Shown here one piece after another: positions 32,782-40,953 of a stretch of DNA of 64,000 nucleotides (its first letter is position 1; every line of letters begins with the position of its first letter). The position numbers and the translations under genes were made by a program. The notes below the pieces were generated by a model that was not told the DNA's origin, made no database searches, and was given only the letters and a program-made list of their open reading frames with translations. Source of the DNA: Fictibacillus enclensis (lineage in GTDB: Bacteria; Bacillota; Bacilli; Bacillales; Fictibacillaceae); assembly GCF_001457035.1 (NCBI RefSeq), contig NZ_KQ758620.1, forward strand, positions 186,001 to 250,000. Direction: 5' to 3'.

Positions 32782-33695
32782 AACATCTTATTGCCTCTTG
32801 GAAAACTTCCACTCCATGGACAAATGTCTATGGGCTGGCTCGGAGCATTATAGCTCTTTCCAGTATGCTTACGTTACTCGTCAATAAACCTGAAATTCTC
32901 TTTAAACCTTCTTCTGCTTCCAATGACTTTCCAATATGTGAAACAGGATATAGTGCATTCTGCTTTGCACAAAACGATTATGATTCTCTCAATGTCATTC
33001 GATGGATATGCATCATTCTTCTTTTTATAGTCGCCATTGGCTGGAGACCGCGTATTACCGGAATTCTTCATTGGTATGTGGCATACAGTATGCAAGCCTC
33101 CATGGTCGTAATCGATGGCGGTGAACAAGCGGCAGCCGTCATTTCATTTCTGCTGCTTCCCATTACCCTCACCGATCCAAGGAAATGGCATTGGAGCATC
33201 AACGAAAATCGATTCAACCCAGGAATTCATTCAAAAATTATTGCTTATGTATCTTACTTTTTTATCCGCTTGCAAGTTGCAGTTATTTATTTCCATTCAA
33301 CGATTGCAAAGCTTAAAAATTCCGAATGGATAGATGGAACTGCTGTTTATTATTACTCTCGAGAAAAGACAGTAGGATTTAATACTTTTTTTGACCAGAT
33401 CACCCACGGAATGCTTGGAAGTCCTTTGGTCGTTATTCCCACTTGGGGCACCCTCCTGGTGCAGATTGTTATTTTCTGTTCTCTCTTTGCACCAAGAAGA
33501 AAGTGGAAAACCATTTTTATCATTGCTGTATCCATGCACGAAATATTCGCGCTTATGCTAGGTCTTATCAGTTTCTCCATGATCATGACCGGTATATTAA
33601 TCCTGTATTTGGTACCTATTGACTCGGTTTTTGGCAAATTATTTGCTGGAAATAGCAAGACCAAATTTAAAAAGTTGGAGGAGGAAGTAGTTTGA
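32766..33695 (+). CDS. sdpB: SdpB family HTTM-type membrane protein
   Basis: This multi-pass membrane protein has 309 residues and six or more helices. GWRPRITGILHWYVAYSMQ and FFIRLQVAVIYFHSTIAKL are family blocks of SdpB and the wider HTTM (vitamin K carboxylase-like) group. SdpB acts in maturation of the SdpC toxin. It sits between sdpA and sdpC, overlapping both by a few bases, as in a tight operon. Confidence 0.87.
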   Translation: MFQKVEHLIASWKTSTPWTNVYGLARSIIALSSMLTLLVNKPEILFKPSSASNDFPICETGYSAFCFAQNDYDSLNVIRWICIILLFIVAIGWRPRITGILHWYVAYSMQASMVVIDGGEQAAAVISFLLLPITLTDPRKWHWSINENRFNPGIHSKIIAYVSYFFIRLQVAVIYFHSTIAKLKNSEWIDGTAVYYYSREKTVGFNTFFDQITHGMLGSPLVVIPTWGTLLVQIVIFCSLFAPRRKWKTIFIIAVSMHEIFALMLGLISFSMIMTGILILYLVPIDSVFGKLFAGNSKTKFKKLEEEVV

Positions 33696-34264
33696 AGAAA
33701 ATCGTTTTATCTTTGCTCACATTGGCCTTGGTTTTTGGGGTCGCATTCTCTCAGGGATCAGGCAAGACTGTTCAGGCACAAAACCTAAAGTACTCGGGTG
33801 AAGAACTTTTCAAAGGTTTTGTATTTGCACAAGGGGATTTAGGTCAAAAGATGGATGAAGTATTTAATAAATCAACCGTTGAGAAGCTAAACTCTAAGGA
33901 GTCCAAGAAATTCGCCAACAAAATCATGAAAGAAATTAAAAAAGAGGATCCATCCTACTTTAACAAACTGCAAAAAGCCGTCTACTCCAAAAACCCGGCA
34001 AAAGTGGACAAACTGCTAAAAGATGGCGGTAAGATCATCGAGGCCGACATAACTGAACAGCAAAAAAAGATGGCAAAAAGTGATGGTGTAGTAGGTGCCG
34101 CTGCCTCGGTTTCCGTTGAATGGTACTACTACTATTATTATGCAGCCGCTGCAGCAGCGGGTATCGTATTGGTTCTCTTTGCGATTGATATCACTCCAAT
34201 TGCCAAGAAAGACGATACAAACAGAGAGATGGCAATCCGTTCACTGCTGGAAGAAGTCAACTAA
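33692..34264 (+). CDS. sdpC: SdpC-like antimicrobial/cannibalism toxin precursor
   Basis: This 190-residue secreted precursor starts at TTG 33692 behind GGAGGAGG, overlapping the sdpB stop. A signal peptide (1-29) is followed by LKYSGEELFKGFVFAQGDLG, the SdpC family block. The C-terminal hydrophobic part, where SDP lies in B. subtilis, is GVVGAAASVSVEW, six Tyr (145-150), six Ala (151-156) and GIVLVLFAIDITPIA. The whole protein has no cysteine, whereas mature SDP of B. subtilis contains a disulfide. Mature ends cannot be told; the tail after residue 172 is charged and probably removed. Expected action is membrane depolarisation of sensitive cells. Confidence 0.83.
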   Translation: MKKIVLSLLTLALVFGVAFSQGSGKTVQAQNLKYSGEELFKGFVFAQGDLGQKMDEVFNKSTVEKLNSKESKKFANKIMKEIKKEDPSYFNKLQKAVYSKNPAKVDKLLKDGGKIIEADITEQQKKMAKSDGVVGAAASVSVEWYYYYYYAAAAAAGIVLVLFAIDITPIAKKDDTNREMAIRSLLEEVN

Positions 34265-34280
34265 TCATAGGATTGAGAAC

Positions 34281-34317
34281 AGGTGTAAAGAGCTTCATCC
34301 ACTCTTTGCACCTTTTT
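34281..34317 (+). terminator. Terminator of the sdpABC-like operon
   Basis: AGGTGTAAAGAG pairs with CTCTTTGCACCT, with one G-T pair, followed by TTTTT. It separates the toxin genes from the PadR group. Confidence 0.88.
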
Positions 34318-34370
34318 CATTTTTGGAAATAATCGGTTTTACCTACAATAATTTCTTTTTTCCTACCTAA

Positions 34371-34383
34371 GTATCATTGATAC
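34371..34383 (+). promoter_or_regulatory. Candidate PadR operator
   Basis: GTATCATTGATAC is a perfect 6-1-6 palindrome, with TACCTA as a direct repeat on either side, 29 bp before the padR ATG. PadR proteins commonly autoregulate through such sites; here inferred. Confidence 0.45.
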
Positions 34384-34411
34384 ATACCTATGAATCATAT
34401 ATAGTTAAAGT

Positions 34412-34762
34412 ATGACAAGTAAAAATATGGATAAGTGGATCATCCAGTTAAGAAAAGGAACGTTTGAATTAGCAATTCTTTCACTTGTTTCCAGTAGATC
34501 CATGTATGGCTATGAGATTTCATCAGCTTTAAAAAAATCACCTATATTTTTCATATCTGAGGGAGCCATTTATCCCATCTTAAAACGAATGACAGAAAAA
34601 AATTGGATTGAATTTTACTGGGTGGACTCAATGGAAGGACCAAGAAGAAAGTATTATCAGATCACGGAGGAAGGGAGATTACTTTTAACGGAGCGCATGG
34701 CAAAGTATAAAGAAATATACGATGCACTTACACTTTTGGGAGAGGGTGCGACTGATGAATAA
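34412..34762 (+). CDS. PadR family transcriptional regulator
   Basis: This winged-helix regulator of 116 residues has the family signature LRKGTFELAILSLVSSRSMY, YGYEISSALKK, and the wing EGPRRKYYQITEEGRLLL. There is no clear ribosome binding site before the ATG at 34412, so translation may be weak or nearly leaderless. Its last codons overlap the next gene (ATGAATAA). PadR plus a HAAS-domain membrane protein is a recurring pair; in this locus it takes the place of SdpR. Confidence 0.88.
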   Translation: MTSKNMDKWIIQLRKGTFELAILSLVSSRSMYGYEISSALKKSPIFFISEGAIYPILKRMTEKNWIEFYWVDSMEGPRRKYYQITEEGRLLLTERMAKYKEIYDALTLLGEGATDE

Positions 34763-35357
34763 GGTTGAAGAAACCATTGAAACATTCATTGATGAATTAA
34801 ATGTTCATTTAACTGAGATTCAAACTGTTCACCGTGAAAACTATGTAGCTGAAATAAAAGACCATCTCTATTCCTATGCCAAAGATTTAAGCAGCCAAGG
34901 TTTATCAGAGAAGGATATTGAACACAAAATCCGCGAAGAATTTGTATCAATGAATGAGCTGGCAGAGGATTTTATTAATAGTACACCATCCCCTCCTGCT
35001 AACCGTTTTAAAAATAATTCCATGATGCTCCCCCCTCTTCTGGTAGGAGCACTGGGGATTTTTATTTTTCCCAATCACCAGGAACTACTGGTTGCACTTA
35101 TGTTGTTTATCTATGCTTACCTTGTTCTTATTAAAAAAGCCATTTGGGGATTTGCCGTGGTCAGAAAAAAACCTAGCGGCATTAAAAACAGAGAAAAGGT
35201 AAGTCAATCAGGAAGTGTATATCTTTTCGTTTTAGGATTGTTATTTTTGATTGGGGAATTTGTGAGTGTTCCCAATAAAAACATTATCTTTGCAACGTTC
35301 ATCGCTCTTTTATCGATTGGCTTCTTCTTTTATGTTCAAAAAAAATTAGTTCGATAG
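34755..35357 (+). CDS. HAAS-type membrane protein paired with PadR
   Basis: This protein has 200 residues. The cytoplasmic N-terminal 75 residues (IETFIDELNVHLTEIQTVHR, IKDHLYSYAKDLSSQGLSEK, FVSMNELAEDFINS) fit the HAAS domain that often accompanies PadR regulators. Four membrane helices follow between about 95 and 195. It may sense envelope damage and relieve PadR, or serve as an immunity protein; neither is shown. The start at 34755 overlaps the padR stop by 8 bp. Confidence 0.72.
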   Translation: MNKVEETIETFIDELNVHLTEIQTVHRENYVAEIKDHLYSYAKDLSSQGLSEKDIEHKIREEFVSMNELAEDFINSTPSPPANRFKNNSMMLPPLLVGALGIFIFPNHQELLVALMLFIYAYLVLIKKAIWGFAVVRKKPSGIKNREKVSQSGSVYLFVLGLLFLIGEFVSVPNKNIIFATFIALLSIGFFFYVQKKLVR

Positions 35358-35385
35358 CTAATTTATTACTATTTGGGAGGAAAAA

Positions 35386-35670
35386 ATGAACATTAATTTA
35401 TTGATTATCAGCTTGATTTTTTTCGTAGTGGCTTTCCTTGTAGGGGTCAAAAAGCAAACCTGGATTCTGTCGGGTTTTAATGAAAAAAGAGTGAGAAATA
35501 AGGAAAAACTTGCTAAAATCACAGGCTTTTATTTGTTTTTGCCCTTAGGGCTTCTTATTTTGCTCAGTGCATTTATTGACTATCCTCATCAAGCAAAAAT
35601 ATTGCCTGGCGTAAGTATCGCATATGGCGTGCTCATGATTATATATGTCAATGAAAAAATGGTGGAATAA
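35386..35670 (+). CDS. DUF3784-type small membrane protein, candidate immunity factor
   Basis: This protein of 94 residues has three membrane helices (about 3-20, 49-64 and 73-90). Between the first two lies TWILSGFNEKRVRNKEKLAK, the conserved core of this family. Related small proteins (SdpI/YfhL type) confer SDP immunity by a similar three-helix layout, which makes this a candidate; that is inference. GGGAGGAAAAA precedes the ATG. A truncated relative lies at 47414-47710. Confidence 0.75.
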   Translation: MNINLLIISLIFFVVAFLVGVKKQTWILSGFNEKRVRNKEKLAKITGFYLFLPLGLLILLSAFIDYPHQAKILPGVSIAYGVLMIIYVNEKMVE

Positions 35671-35671
35671 C

Positions 35672-36058
35672 ATGACTTTAAACTTAAAACTCATCGTTTT
35701 TTATGATAATTGGTGCCCTATGTGCACGTATATTAAACAAAGAATCAATCGTCTGGATTGGTGCAATCTTATTCAAATGCAAGGAATCCGTGAAAGTGGA
35801 ATTGAGAATAAGATCACTGTTCCTCTTGAAGAATTAGAGAAAAAAATGTATGCGGTTATAAAATCAACAGGTAAACAAGTGTCAGGAATTGATGCCATTA
35901 CAGCCATTGCAATGAGAATACCTGTGCTTTTTCCGCTTTGGCCTCTTTTAAAACTGTCCTCTTCGCTCGGCCTTGGGCAAAAAATATATCAGTATATTGC
36001 TGATAACCGTTCAATAGTACCCATTAATAAGTGTGACAGTTCTTGCCATATAAAATAA
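35672..36058 (+). CDS. DCC-family (DUF393) thiol-disulfide oxidoreductase-like protein
   Basis: This protein of 128 residues has the thioredoxin-like active site FYDNWCPMCTYIKQRINRLD (CxxC) at the start, the pattern of the DCC family, and SGIDAITAIAMRIPVLFPLW later on. DCC proteins often occur beside HTTM-type membrane proteins such as SdpB. A redox step in toxin or SdpA maturation is possible, although the toxin itself has no cysteine. The ATG at 35672 follows the previous stop by one base. Confidence 0.8.
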   Translation: MTLNLKLIVFYDNWCPMCTYIKQRINRLDWCNLIQMQGIRESGIENKITVPLEELEKKMYAVIKSTGKQVSGIDAITAIAMRIPVLFPLWPLLKLSSSLGLGQKIYQYIADNRSIVPINKCDSSCHIK

Positions 36059-36074
36059 TGCGGGAGGGTTTTTG

Positions 36075-36887
36075 ATGGTCAGCCAAACATCCATTATATT
36101 TATGATACTTGCGATAATTGTTTCTATCGTCGTTCCGGTCATCACCCTTATTTATTTTAGAAGAAAGAAAGCTCCATGGAAGCCTGTCTTGATCGGAATA
36201 TTGATCTTTATTCTATTCAGCCAGGTTCTAGAAAAAATTTTACATGTCTATGTATTAAATACAAATACCCAAACAGCTGAACTGATGAAAAACTCTTACC
36301 TATATGCTTCCTATGGAGGTTTAGCGGCTGGGATTTTCGAGGAATTCGGCCGATATATCGGGTTCTACTTTTTACTGAAAAAGTACCGCGAATGGAAAGA
36401 TGGCATTGCATACGGCATTGGCCATGGCGGTATTGAAGCCATCTTAATCGGAGCCTTTGCCGCCTTCCAAAACATTCTTATGGCCAATTTAATCAATTCA
36501 GGCGGATTTGAAAAACTAGCAGGTGCGGCCGGGCAAGATCCCAATGTTCTTATGGGAATAAAAGACCAGTTGGTTAATACCTCGTCCTACATGTTTCTAC
36601 TGGGTGGATTTGAACGTATTGCTGCATTCGTATTACAAATCGCCCTATCGATAATTGTCCTTTATGCGGTAAAATCAAAAAAACCCCTTTACCTCTTGTA
36701 TGCAATACTTATTCATGCTGCTGTAGACTTTGTGGCAGTCCTATCTAAAGGTTTGGAATGGAGTGTTTGGATTCCAGAAGGTATGTTATTCGTGATTGCC
36801 GTTCTTTCCATTTTCTTGATTAGAAAATCCAGATACTGGTTTGACAAGAGGATGGATTACCAAACACAGTCAACAGGGGTAATTTGA
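36075..36887 (+). CDS. YhfC family intramembrane protease
   Basis: This protein has 270 residues and about eight membrane helices. The catalytic-type motifs are GIFEEFGRYIGF (EExxR) and YGIGHGGIEAI, which place it in the YhfC branch of glutamate intramembrane proteases related to the CPBP/ABI group. It could process the SdpC-like precursor, release a regulator, or protect the producer; context alone supports all three. GGGAGGGTTTTTG precedes the ATG at 36075. It is the last gene of the PadR group; a 6-bp hairpin without a T run follows its stop. Confidence 0.82.
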   Translation: MVSQTSIIFMILAIIVSIVVPVITLIYFRRKKAPWKPVLIGILIFILFSQVLEKILHVYVLNTNTQTAELMKNSYLYASYGGLAAGIFEEFGRYIGFYFLLKKYREWKDGIAYGIGHGGIEAILIGAFAAFQNILMANLINSGGFEKLAGAAGQDPNVLMGIKDQLVNTSSYMFLLGGFERIAAFVLQIALSIIVLYAVKSKKPLYLLYAILIHAAVDFVAVLSKGLEWSVWIPEGMLFVIAVLSIFLIRKSRYWFDKRMDYQTQSTGVI

Positions 36888-37002
36888 TAAATTAGTTTAT
36901 CTGAAGAACCCAGTCATCACTTCCATTCAACATGATCCTTCCGTCCTATAATTCTCTTACCCTTTCACCTTCTCTTTTTGTAAGTGATTACCTTCTATCT
37001 AT

Positions 37003-37028
37003 GATTAGCTCACCGAATATAAGGGTAT
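37003..37028 (+). promoter_or_regulatory. Possible SigB-type promoter before the DUF1540 gene
   Basis: GATTAG, 14 bases, GGGTAT. The SigB consensus is GTTTAA-N12-14-GGGTAT, so the -10 is perfect and the -35 matches four of six. It ends 33 bp before the ATG. Confidence 0.35.
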
Positions 37029-37061
37029 TGAGTTACAAAACCATTAAAGGAGGAAGCAATC

Positions 37062-37217
37062 ATGAAACTTGAAGTTCTATGCAATGTGGAAAACTGTAAG
37101 TATTGGGCAGAAGGCGACCAGTGTGTTGCAGACTCTATTTATGTTATCGGAATGCACGGAGAAGAGGCGGACAACGTAGCGGAGACAGCTTGTAAAACCT
37201 TTGAGCACCGTGAATAG
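37062..37217 (+). CDS. DUF1540 small cysteine protein
   Basis: This protein of 51 residues has four cysteines spaced as in DUF1540: CNVENCKYWAEGDQC and ETACKTFEHRE. The domain is thought to bind metal through these cysteines and is common in spore-formers; its role is unknown. AAAGGAGGAAGCAAT precedes the ATG and a terminator follows, so it is a stand-alone gene. Confidence 0.87.
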   Translation: MKLEVLCNVENCKYWAEGDQCVADSIYVIGMHGEEADNVAETACKTFEHRE

Positions 37218-37230
37218 CGGAACACAAAGA

Positions 37231-37260
37231 AACGACACTCGCATTGAGTGCCGTTTTTTT
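37231..37260. terminator. Terminator between DUF1540 gene and threonine aldolase
   Basis: AACGACACTC pairs with GAGTGCCGTT with one mismatch, then TTTTT on the plus strand. Confidence 0.8.
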
Positions 37261-37264
37261 ATGC

Positions 37265-38350
37265 TTATCTTGATTGCATTTTTTCGTCCAGTTTGGCAAA
37301 AGCTTCTTTCAGCCTGTTCTTGGGCACTCTGCTGTACAAATCCCCCAGACTCACTTCAAAGCTACTGCCGTTTTCTCCATTTTCTCTGACATGCCCGGTA
37401 AGTCCGATCCCGGTTTCCTCATAAAGCGGTGCAAGTATGGCTTCCATATCTTCCTTACGGGCCTCAATATGGACATGAAACATATTAGAAACCGGCACCT
37501 TCGGAAGAGTGGTGATTCCAGAACAATGGTTGTAAAATTCAGCGAGTTCTTTTGCTTCTTCATAATATTGGTTCATCTTATGTATATGCTGATCAAAGTA
37601 ATAATCCGCACTCAAAATGTAAGGATAAAGACTAATTAAGTCCCCCCCGTGCCGGCGTTTCCATACCTTTGATTTCTCGGTAAACTCCCTGCTTCCCGCC
37701 AAAACCGCCCCGGCAATTCCGCCGATCCCTTTATATACCGAGATATATACGGAATCAAACAAAGCGCAAACTTCTTGTGCTGATTTTTTATAATAGGGAA
37801 GCACTTCAAACAGCCGGGCTCCATCAAGATGCAACAAGATGCCCTTTTCCCTGCAATACGCCGAGATTTCCTCCAGAGTATGGTAGTCCGGCAACTGACC
37901 GCCGATTTCACGCTGCGGCAGCTCAAGCAATATACAGGCAACCTCTTCTTTTATATTCATCACATCATCCAGAGTGATCACCCTGTGCACGTCTGCCAGC
38001 AAAATTGGCATGATGTGATGCAATTCCTTAAGCCCGTCTTCTTCATGGATCTCAATGTGGCATAACGGATGATAAGCTACCGTCTTCAACTCTTTTTCAT
38101 CACACCAAATCCTAAGTGCAATCTGCTGGGCCATCGTCCCGCTTGGAAAAAACACCGCTGCTTCCTTCCCCAACACGCCGGCCATCTTTTCCTCAAATTC
38201 TTCAATTACTTTTCCCCTGCCATACATATCGCTTTCCAGTTCGCCATTCAAATCCTCTATGGCATCCTTCAGCACTTGAAGGTTTCTTGGCCCGTGGCCG
38301 TTCACATGATAGTCTGCCTGTTTATAAGCTTTCATAAAGATATCTTCCAC
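37265..38350 (-). CDS. Threonine-aldolase-like PLP enzyme
   Basis: This is a fold-type I pyridoxal-phosphate enzyme. Recognisable: FFPSGTMAQQIALRIW (cofactor loop), GILLHLDGARLFEV (Asp that binds the cofactor ring) and SVYKGIGGIAGAVLAG with the Schiff-base lysine. It probably cleaves L-threonine or L-allo-threonine to glycine and acetaldehyde; other beta-hydroxy amino acids are possible. The start at GTG 38350 (361 residues) is preferred because GGGGAGG lies 9 bases upstream; the frame is open to an ATG at 38401 without a site. Confidence 0.85.
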   Translation of the reverse strand: MEDIFMKAYKQADYHVNGHGPRNLQVLKDAIEDLNGELESDMYGRGKVIEEFEEKMAGVLGKEAAVFFPSGTMAQQIALRIWCDEKELKTVAYHPLCHIEIHEEDGLKELHHIMPILLADVHRVITLDDVMNIKEEVACILLELPQREIGGQLPDYHTLEEISAYCREKGILLHLDGARLFEVLPYYKKSAQEVCALFDSVYISVYKGIGGIAGAVLAGSREFTEKSKVWKRRHGGDLISLYPYILSADYYFDQHIHKMNQYYEEAKELAEFYNHCSGITTLPKVPVSNMFHVHIEARKEDMEAILAPLYEETGIGLTGHVRENGENGSSFEVSLGDLYSRVPKNRLKEAFAKLDEKMQSR

Positions 38351-38554
38351 TGAATAAATCCTCCCCATGACCGGTTGGTAGATTTTCTTCCCTTCTTTCA
38401 TTTTACTTAAGAAGGTTTTTATTGTACATATGGCGAAATTTTAACGAAGTTTGGAACTATTTGCGGAAAGGGGAGATTCAGGACTGCACGCTGCTTTTTT
38501 TAAACGAAGGTTTTATGCAGTTGATTTGGTTTGCCATAAAAAGGGAGGTACGCT

Positions 38555-40057
38555 ATGAAAACTCAAATTGAGCAAAATGGTATTGTAACCCTGACTGATG
38601 AAGCAACCAAGAGTGTAAGTGACAGTGAATTATGGAATGATGACCTCCGCCCCACAACCGAAAAAGAACATACCTGGACCGGCTTGAACTTTGCCACGCT
38701 GTGGATTGGGATGTGCCTTTGTATTCCCGCCTACACCATGGCCAGCGGAATGATTTCGCTCGGTATGAATTGGTGGCAGGCGATTGGAACCATTTTTCTT
38801 GGAAACGTGATTGTTCTTATTCCGATTCTATTAAACTCTCATGCCGGCACAAAATTCGGCATTCCTTATCCTGTGTTCGCCAGGTTATGGTTCGGGTCAA
38901 AAGGGGCTCATATTCCTTCCATGGCCCGTGCCGTTGTTGCCGCTGGCTGGTTTGGCATCAACACGTGGATTGGTACGACTGCTATTGATGTTCTGTTATC
39001 CGCTTCCTTCCCTGCCTGGAAAAACCTGACCGGGCACACAGCTATTATCTTTGCTTTATTTTGGGCTTTAAACGTGGGTGTAGCCTATAAAGGACCTCAG
39101 GCGATTAAGGTTCTCAGCTTAATTGCAGCGCCCGTGGTCGGGTTATCAGCTTTAATTCTTATGATCTGGGCATTTACCAACGCCGGTTGGGGGCCTATTT
39201 TGTCCACACCATCCAAGTTCACAACAACCGGTGAGTTCCTTAAAGTATTCTTCCCGACACTGACCGGAGTCATCGCCTTCTGGGCTACACTGGCCTTAAA
39301 TATTCCGGACTTTTGCCGCTATGCAAAAAACCAGAAATCACAAATGATCGCCCAAAGCTTCTCTCTTCCCCTCACCATGAGCATTTTCTCCTTCATCGGC
39401 ATCGCCGTTACTTCAGCAACTGTTGTCATTTTTGGTACAGCCATTTGGGATCCTGTTCAATTGCTTGCCAAGTTCCCGCCGTTCATCATCTTTTTAGGAA
39501 CCATTATCATCGCCATGGCTTCTCTAACCATCAATGTTGGCGCAAACATAGTTGCGCCAGCCCGTGCCATTGAGAACTTGTATCCGAAGCGCATTACCTT
39601 TGGCATTGGTGCACTGATAACCGGAGTGTTCGCCATTCTCATGCAGCCGTGGTTCATCATGTCCAATTTCGGAAATTACATTTTTGGCTGGCTGGGTACA
39701 TATGCGGCCCTCCTCGGCCCCATTGATGGGATTGCCATTGCCGACTATTGGCTCGTCCGCCGGAGAAAAATGGCCCTGAAAGAACTGTATGAACCAGCCG
39801 GAAGGTACAATTATTCCTCTGGATTTAATAAAAATGGTGTATATGCGCTTATTATCGGAGTAGCCGTGCCCGTTCTCGGACTTCTCGTGCCGGGTCTTCG
39901 ATTCCTGTGGGATAACGCCTGGACATTCGGCCTTTTTATTTCCATGTTCGCTTATGCCTATTTAATGAAAAACGACCAAAGCGTATTGAGCCCCGGAGAA
40001 TACGAAGCCATTACCCAGATTCAGGCTCCAGACCCCATGGAGCGTCTTGCCAAATAA
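38555..40057 (+). CDS. NCS1 family nucleobase/allantoin/hydantoin transporter
   Basis: This sodium- or proton-coupled importer has 500 residues and 12 helices. SDSELWNDDLRPTTEKEHTW is the usual NCS1 lead-in before the first helix, and WATLALNIPDFCRYAKNQKSQ and DGIAIADYWLVRRRKM are diagnostic blocks. B. subtilis PucI (allantoin) has this length; the substrate cannot be settled here. No purine-catabolism genes are adjacent. GGGAGGTACGCT precedes the ATG. Confidence 0.87.
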   Translation: MKTQIEQNGIVTLTDEATKSVSDSELWNDDLRPTTEKEHTWTGLNFATLWIGMCLCIPAYTMASGMISLGMNWWQAIGTIFLGNVIVLIPILLNSHAGTKFGIPYPVFARLWFGSKGAHIPSMARAVVAAGWFGINTWIGTTAIDVLLSASFPAWKNLTGHTAIIFALFWALNVGVAYKGPQAIKVLSLIAAPVVGLSALILMIWAFTNAGWGPILSTPSKFTTTGEFLKVFFPTLTGVIAFWATLALNIPDFCRYAKNQKSQMIAQSFSLPLTMSIFSFIGIAVTSATVVIFGTAIWDPVQLLAKFPPFIIFLGTIIIAMASLTINVGANIVAPARAIENLYPKRITFGIGALITGVFAILMQPWFIMSNFGNYIFGWLGTYAALLGPIDGIAIADYWLVRRRKMALKELYEPAGRYNYSSGFNKNGVYALIIGVAVPVLGLLVPGLRFLWDNAWTFGLFISMFAYAYLMKNDQSVLSPGEYEAITQIQAPDPMERLAK

Positions 40058-40062
40058 AAGAA

Positions 40063-40098
40063 AAAACAGGACGTGTCCACCGGGACAGGTCCTGTTTT
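40063..40098. terminator. Bidirectional terminator
   Basis: AAAACAGGACGTGTCC pairs with GGGACAGGTCCTGTTTT with small mismatches; A and T tails on both sides serve both convergent genes. Confidence 0.88.
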
Positions 40099-40702
40099 AT
40101 TTTAAAACGTAGATTAAAAACTTCTCGTACGGATTGCTGTCATAAAGCCCCGGCAGTCTTACTTCCTCTTTCAATTCAAAGGCTGTCTGGTCGTCCAAAA
40201 AATAGGTATACTCTTCTGTCGCATAATATAAGATCAGTTCCACCTCACGCGGAAAGTGTTCCACGGACAGCAAAATATTGTTGATGACCTTCATGAAGAT
40301 TGGCATCGTAAACGGGTTAAAAAAGTAGAAGCGGTTATCCTCCGGGTGAATGGGATATTCTTGCGCCAGAGCACAATAAAAATGGATACGATCTCTGCTC
40401 TTTTGGTGTTTTTTCAAATAAGCATCCAGGTTATTCATCGCATCCTTATAAAATTCCTCATTCACCTCTACACCAGTCACCGCATTCTGATAGAAATGGT
40501 TGATGTAAAAACTGATTCTTCCCTTTCCGCAGCCAAAGTCCACCACCCGGTCACCCTGCTCTAATCGGTATTCACGAAATAAACCTTCCAGCGCTTCATA
40601 AGGGGTAGGCTCGTATCGGTGATAATGGGAAGTGACACTATACACCTTTTGCTCACCTTTTGTGGTGATATTCAGCAATTGATCATAATCCTTTTCATTC
40701 AT
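40097..40702 (-). CDS. Class I SAM-dependent methyltransferase
   Basis: This enzyme has 201 residues. Motif I is VVDFGCGKGRISFYI, motif II VTGVEVNEEFY, and motif IV YFFNPFTMPIFM, which is NPF in place of the N/DPPY of DNA or glutamine methyltransferases. The substrate is unknown. ATAGGAGCAGCCAG precedes the ATG. Confidence 0.83.
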   Translation of the reverse strand: MNEKDYDQLLNITTKGEQKVYSVTSHYHRYEPTPYEALEGLFREYRLEQGDRVVDFGCGKGRISFYINHFYQNAVTGVEVNEEFYKDAMNNLDAYLKKHQKSRDRIHFYCALAQEYPIHPEDNRFYFFNPFTMPIFMKVINNILLSVEHFPREVELILYYATEEYTYFLDDQTAFELKEEVRLPGLYDSNPYEKFLIYVLK

Positions 40703-40712
40703 CTGGCTGCTC

Positions 40713-40874
40713 CTATCTGTTACTGTACATAGAAAAACCCCCGGCTGCTATAGCAGAGGGCGGATTGATTAAAGGTTGGGACTGTGTGTCTCCAATTGAA
40801 ACTTTCATGGCGGCTCCAAGAACAATATAAACCATCACTTCAACCATGACAAACTTTAAGATAAGAGCTTTCAA
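40713..40874 (-). pseudogene. N-terminal relic of a DUF2512 (YndM-like) membrane protein
   Basis: From a TTG at 40874 the minus strand reads LKALILKFVMVEVMVYIVLG, AAMKVSIGDT, then loses all family character and stops at 40713. DUF2512 proteins begin in this way (KALxIKFVM...VLG...F/VSxGD) but continue with further membrane helices. It is most likely a truncated gene; AGGGG lies before the TTG, so a 53-residue peptide might still be made. The call is by recall of the family start. Confidence 0.5.
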
Positions 40875-40953
40875 ATGATCCCCTGTTTATCCTCCTTTTT
40901 CCATTATAGCTATGATTTACCCACTGTATGGTTTCATAAACCCCATTAACTAT

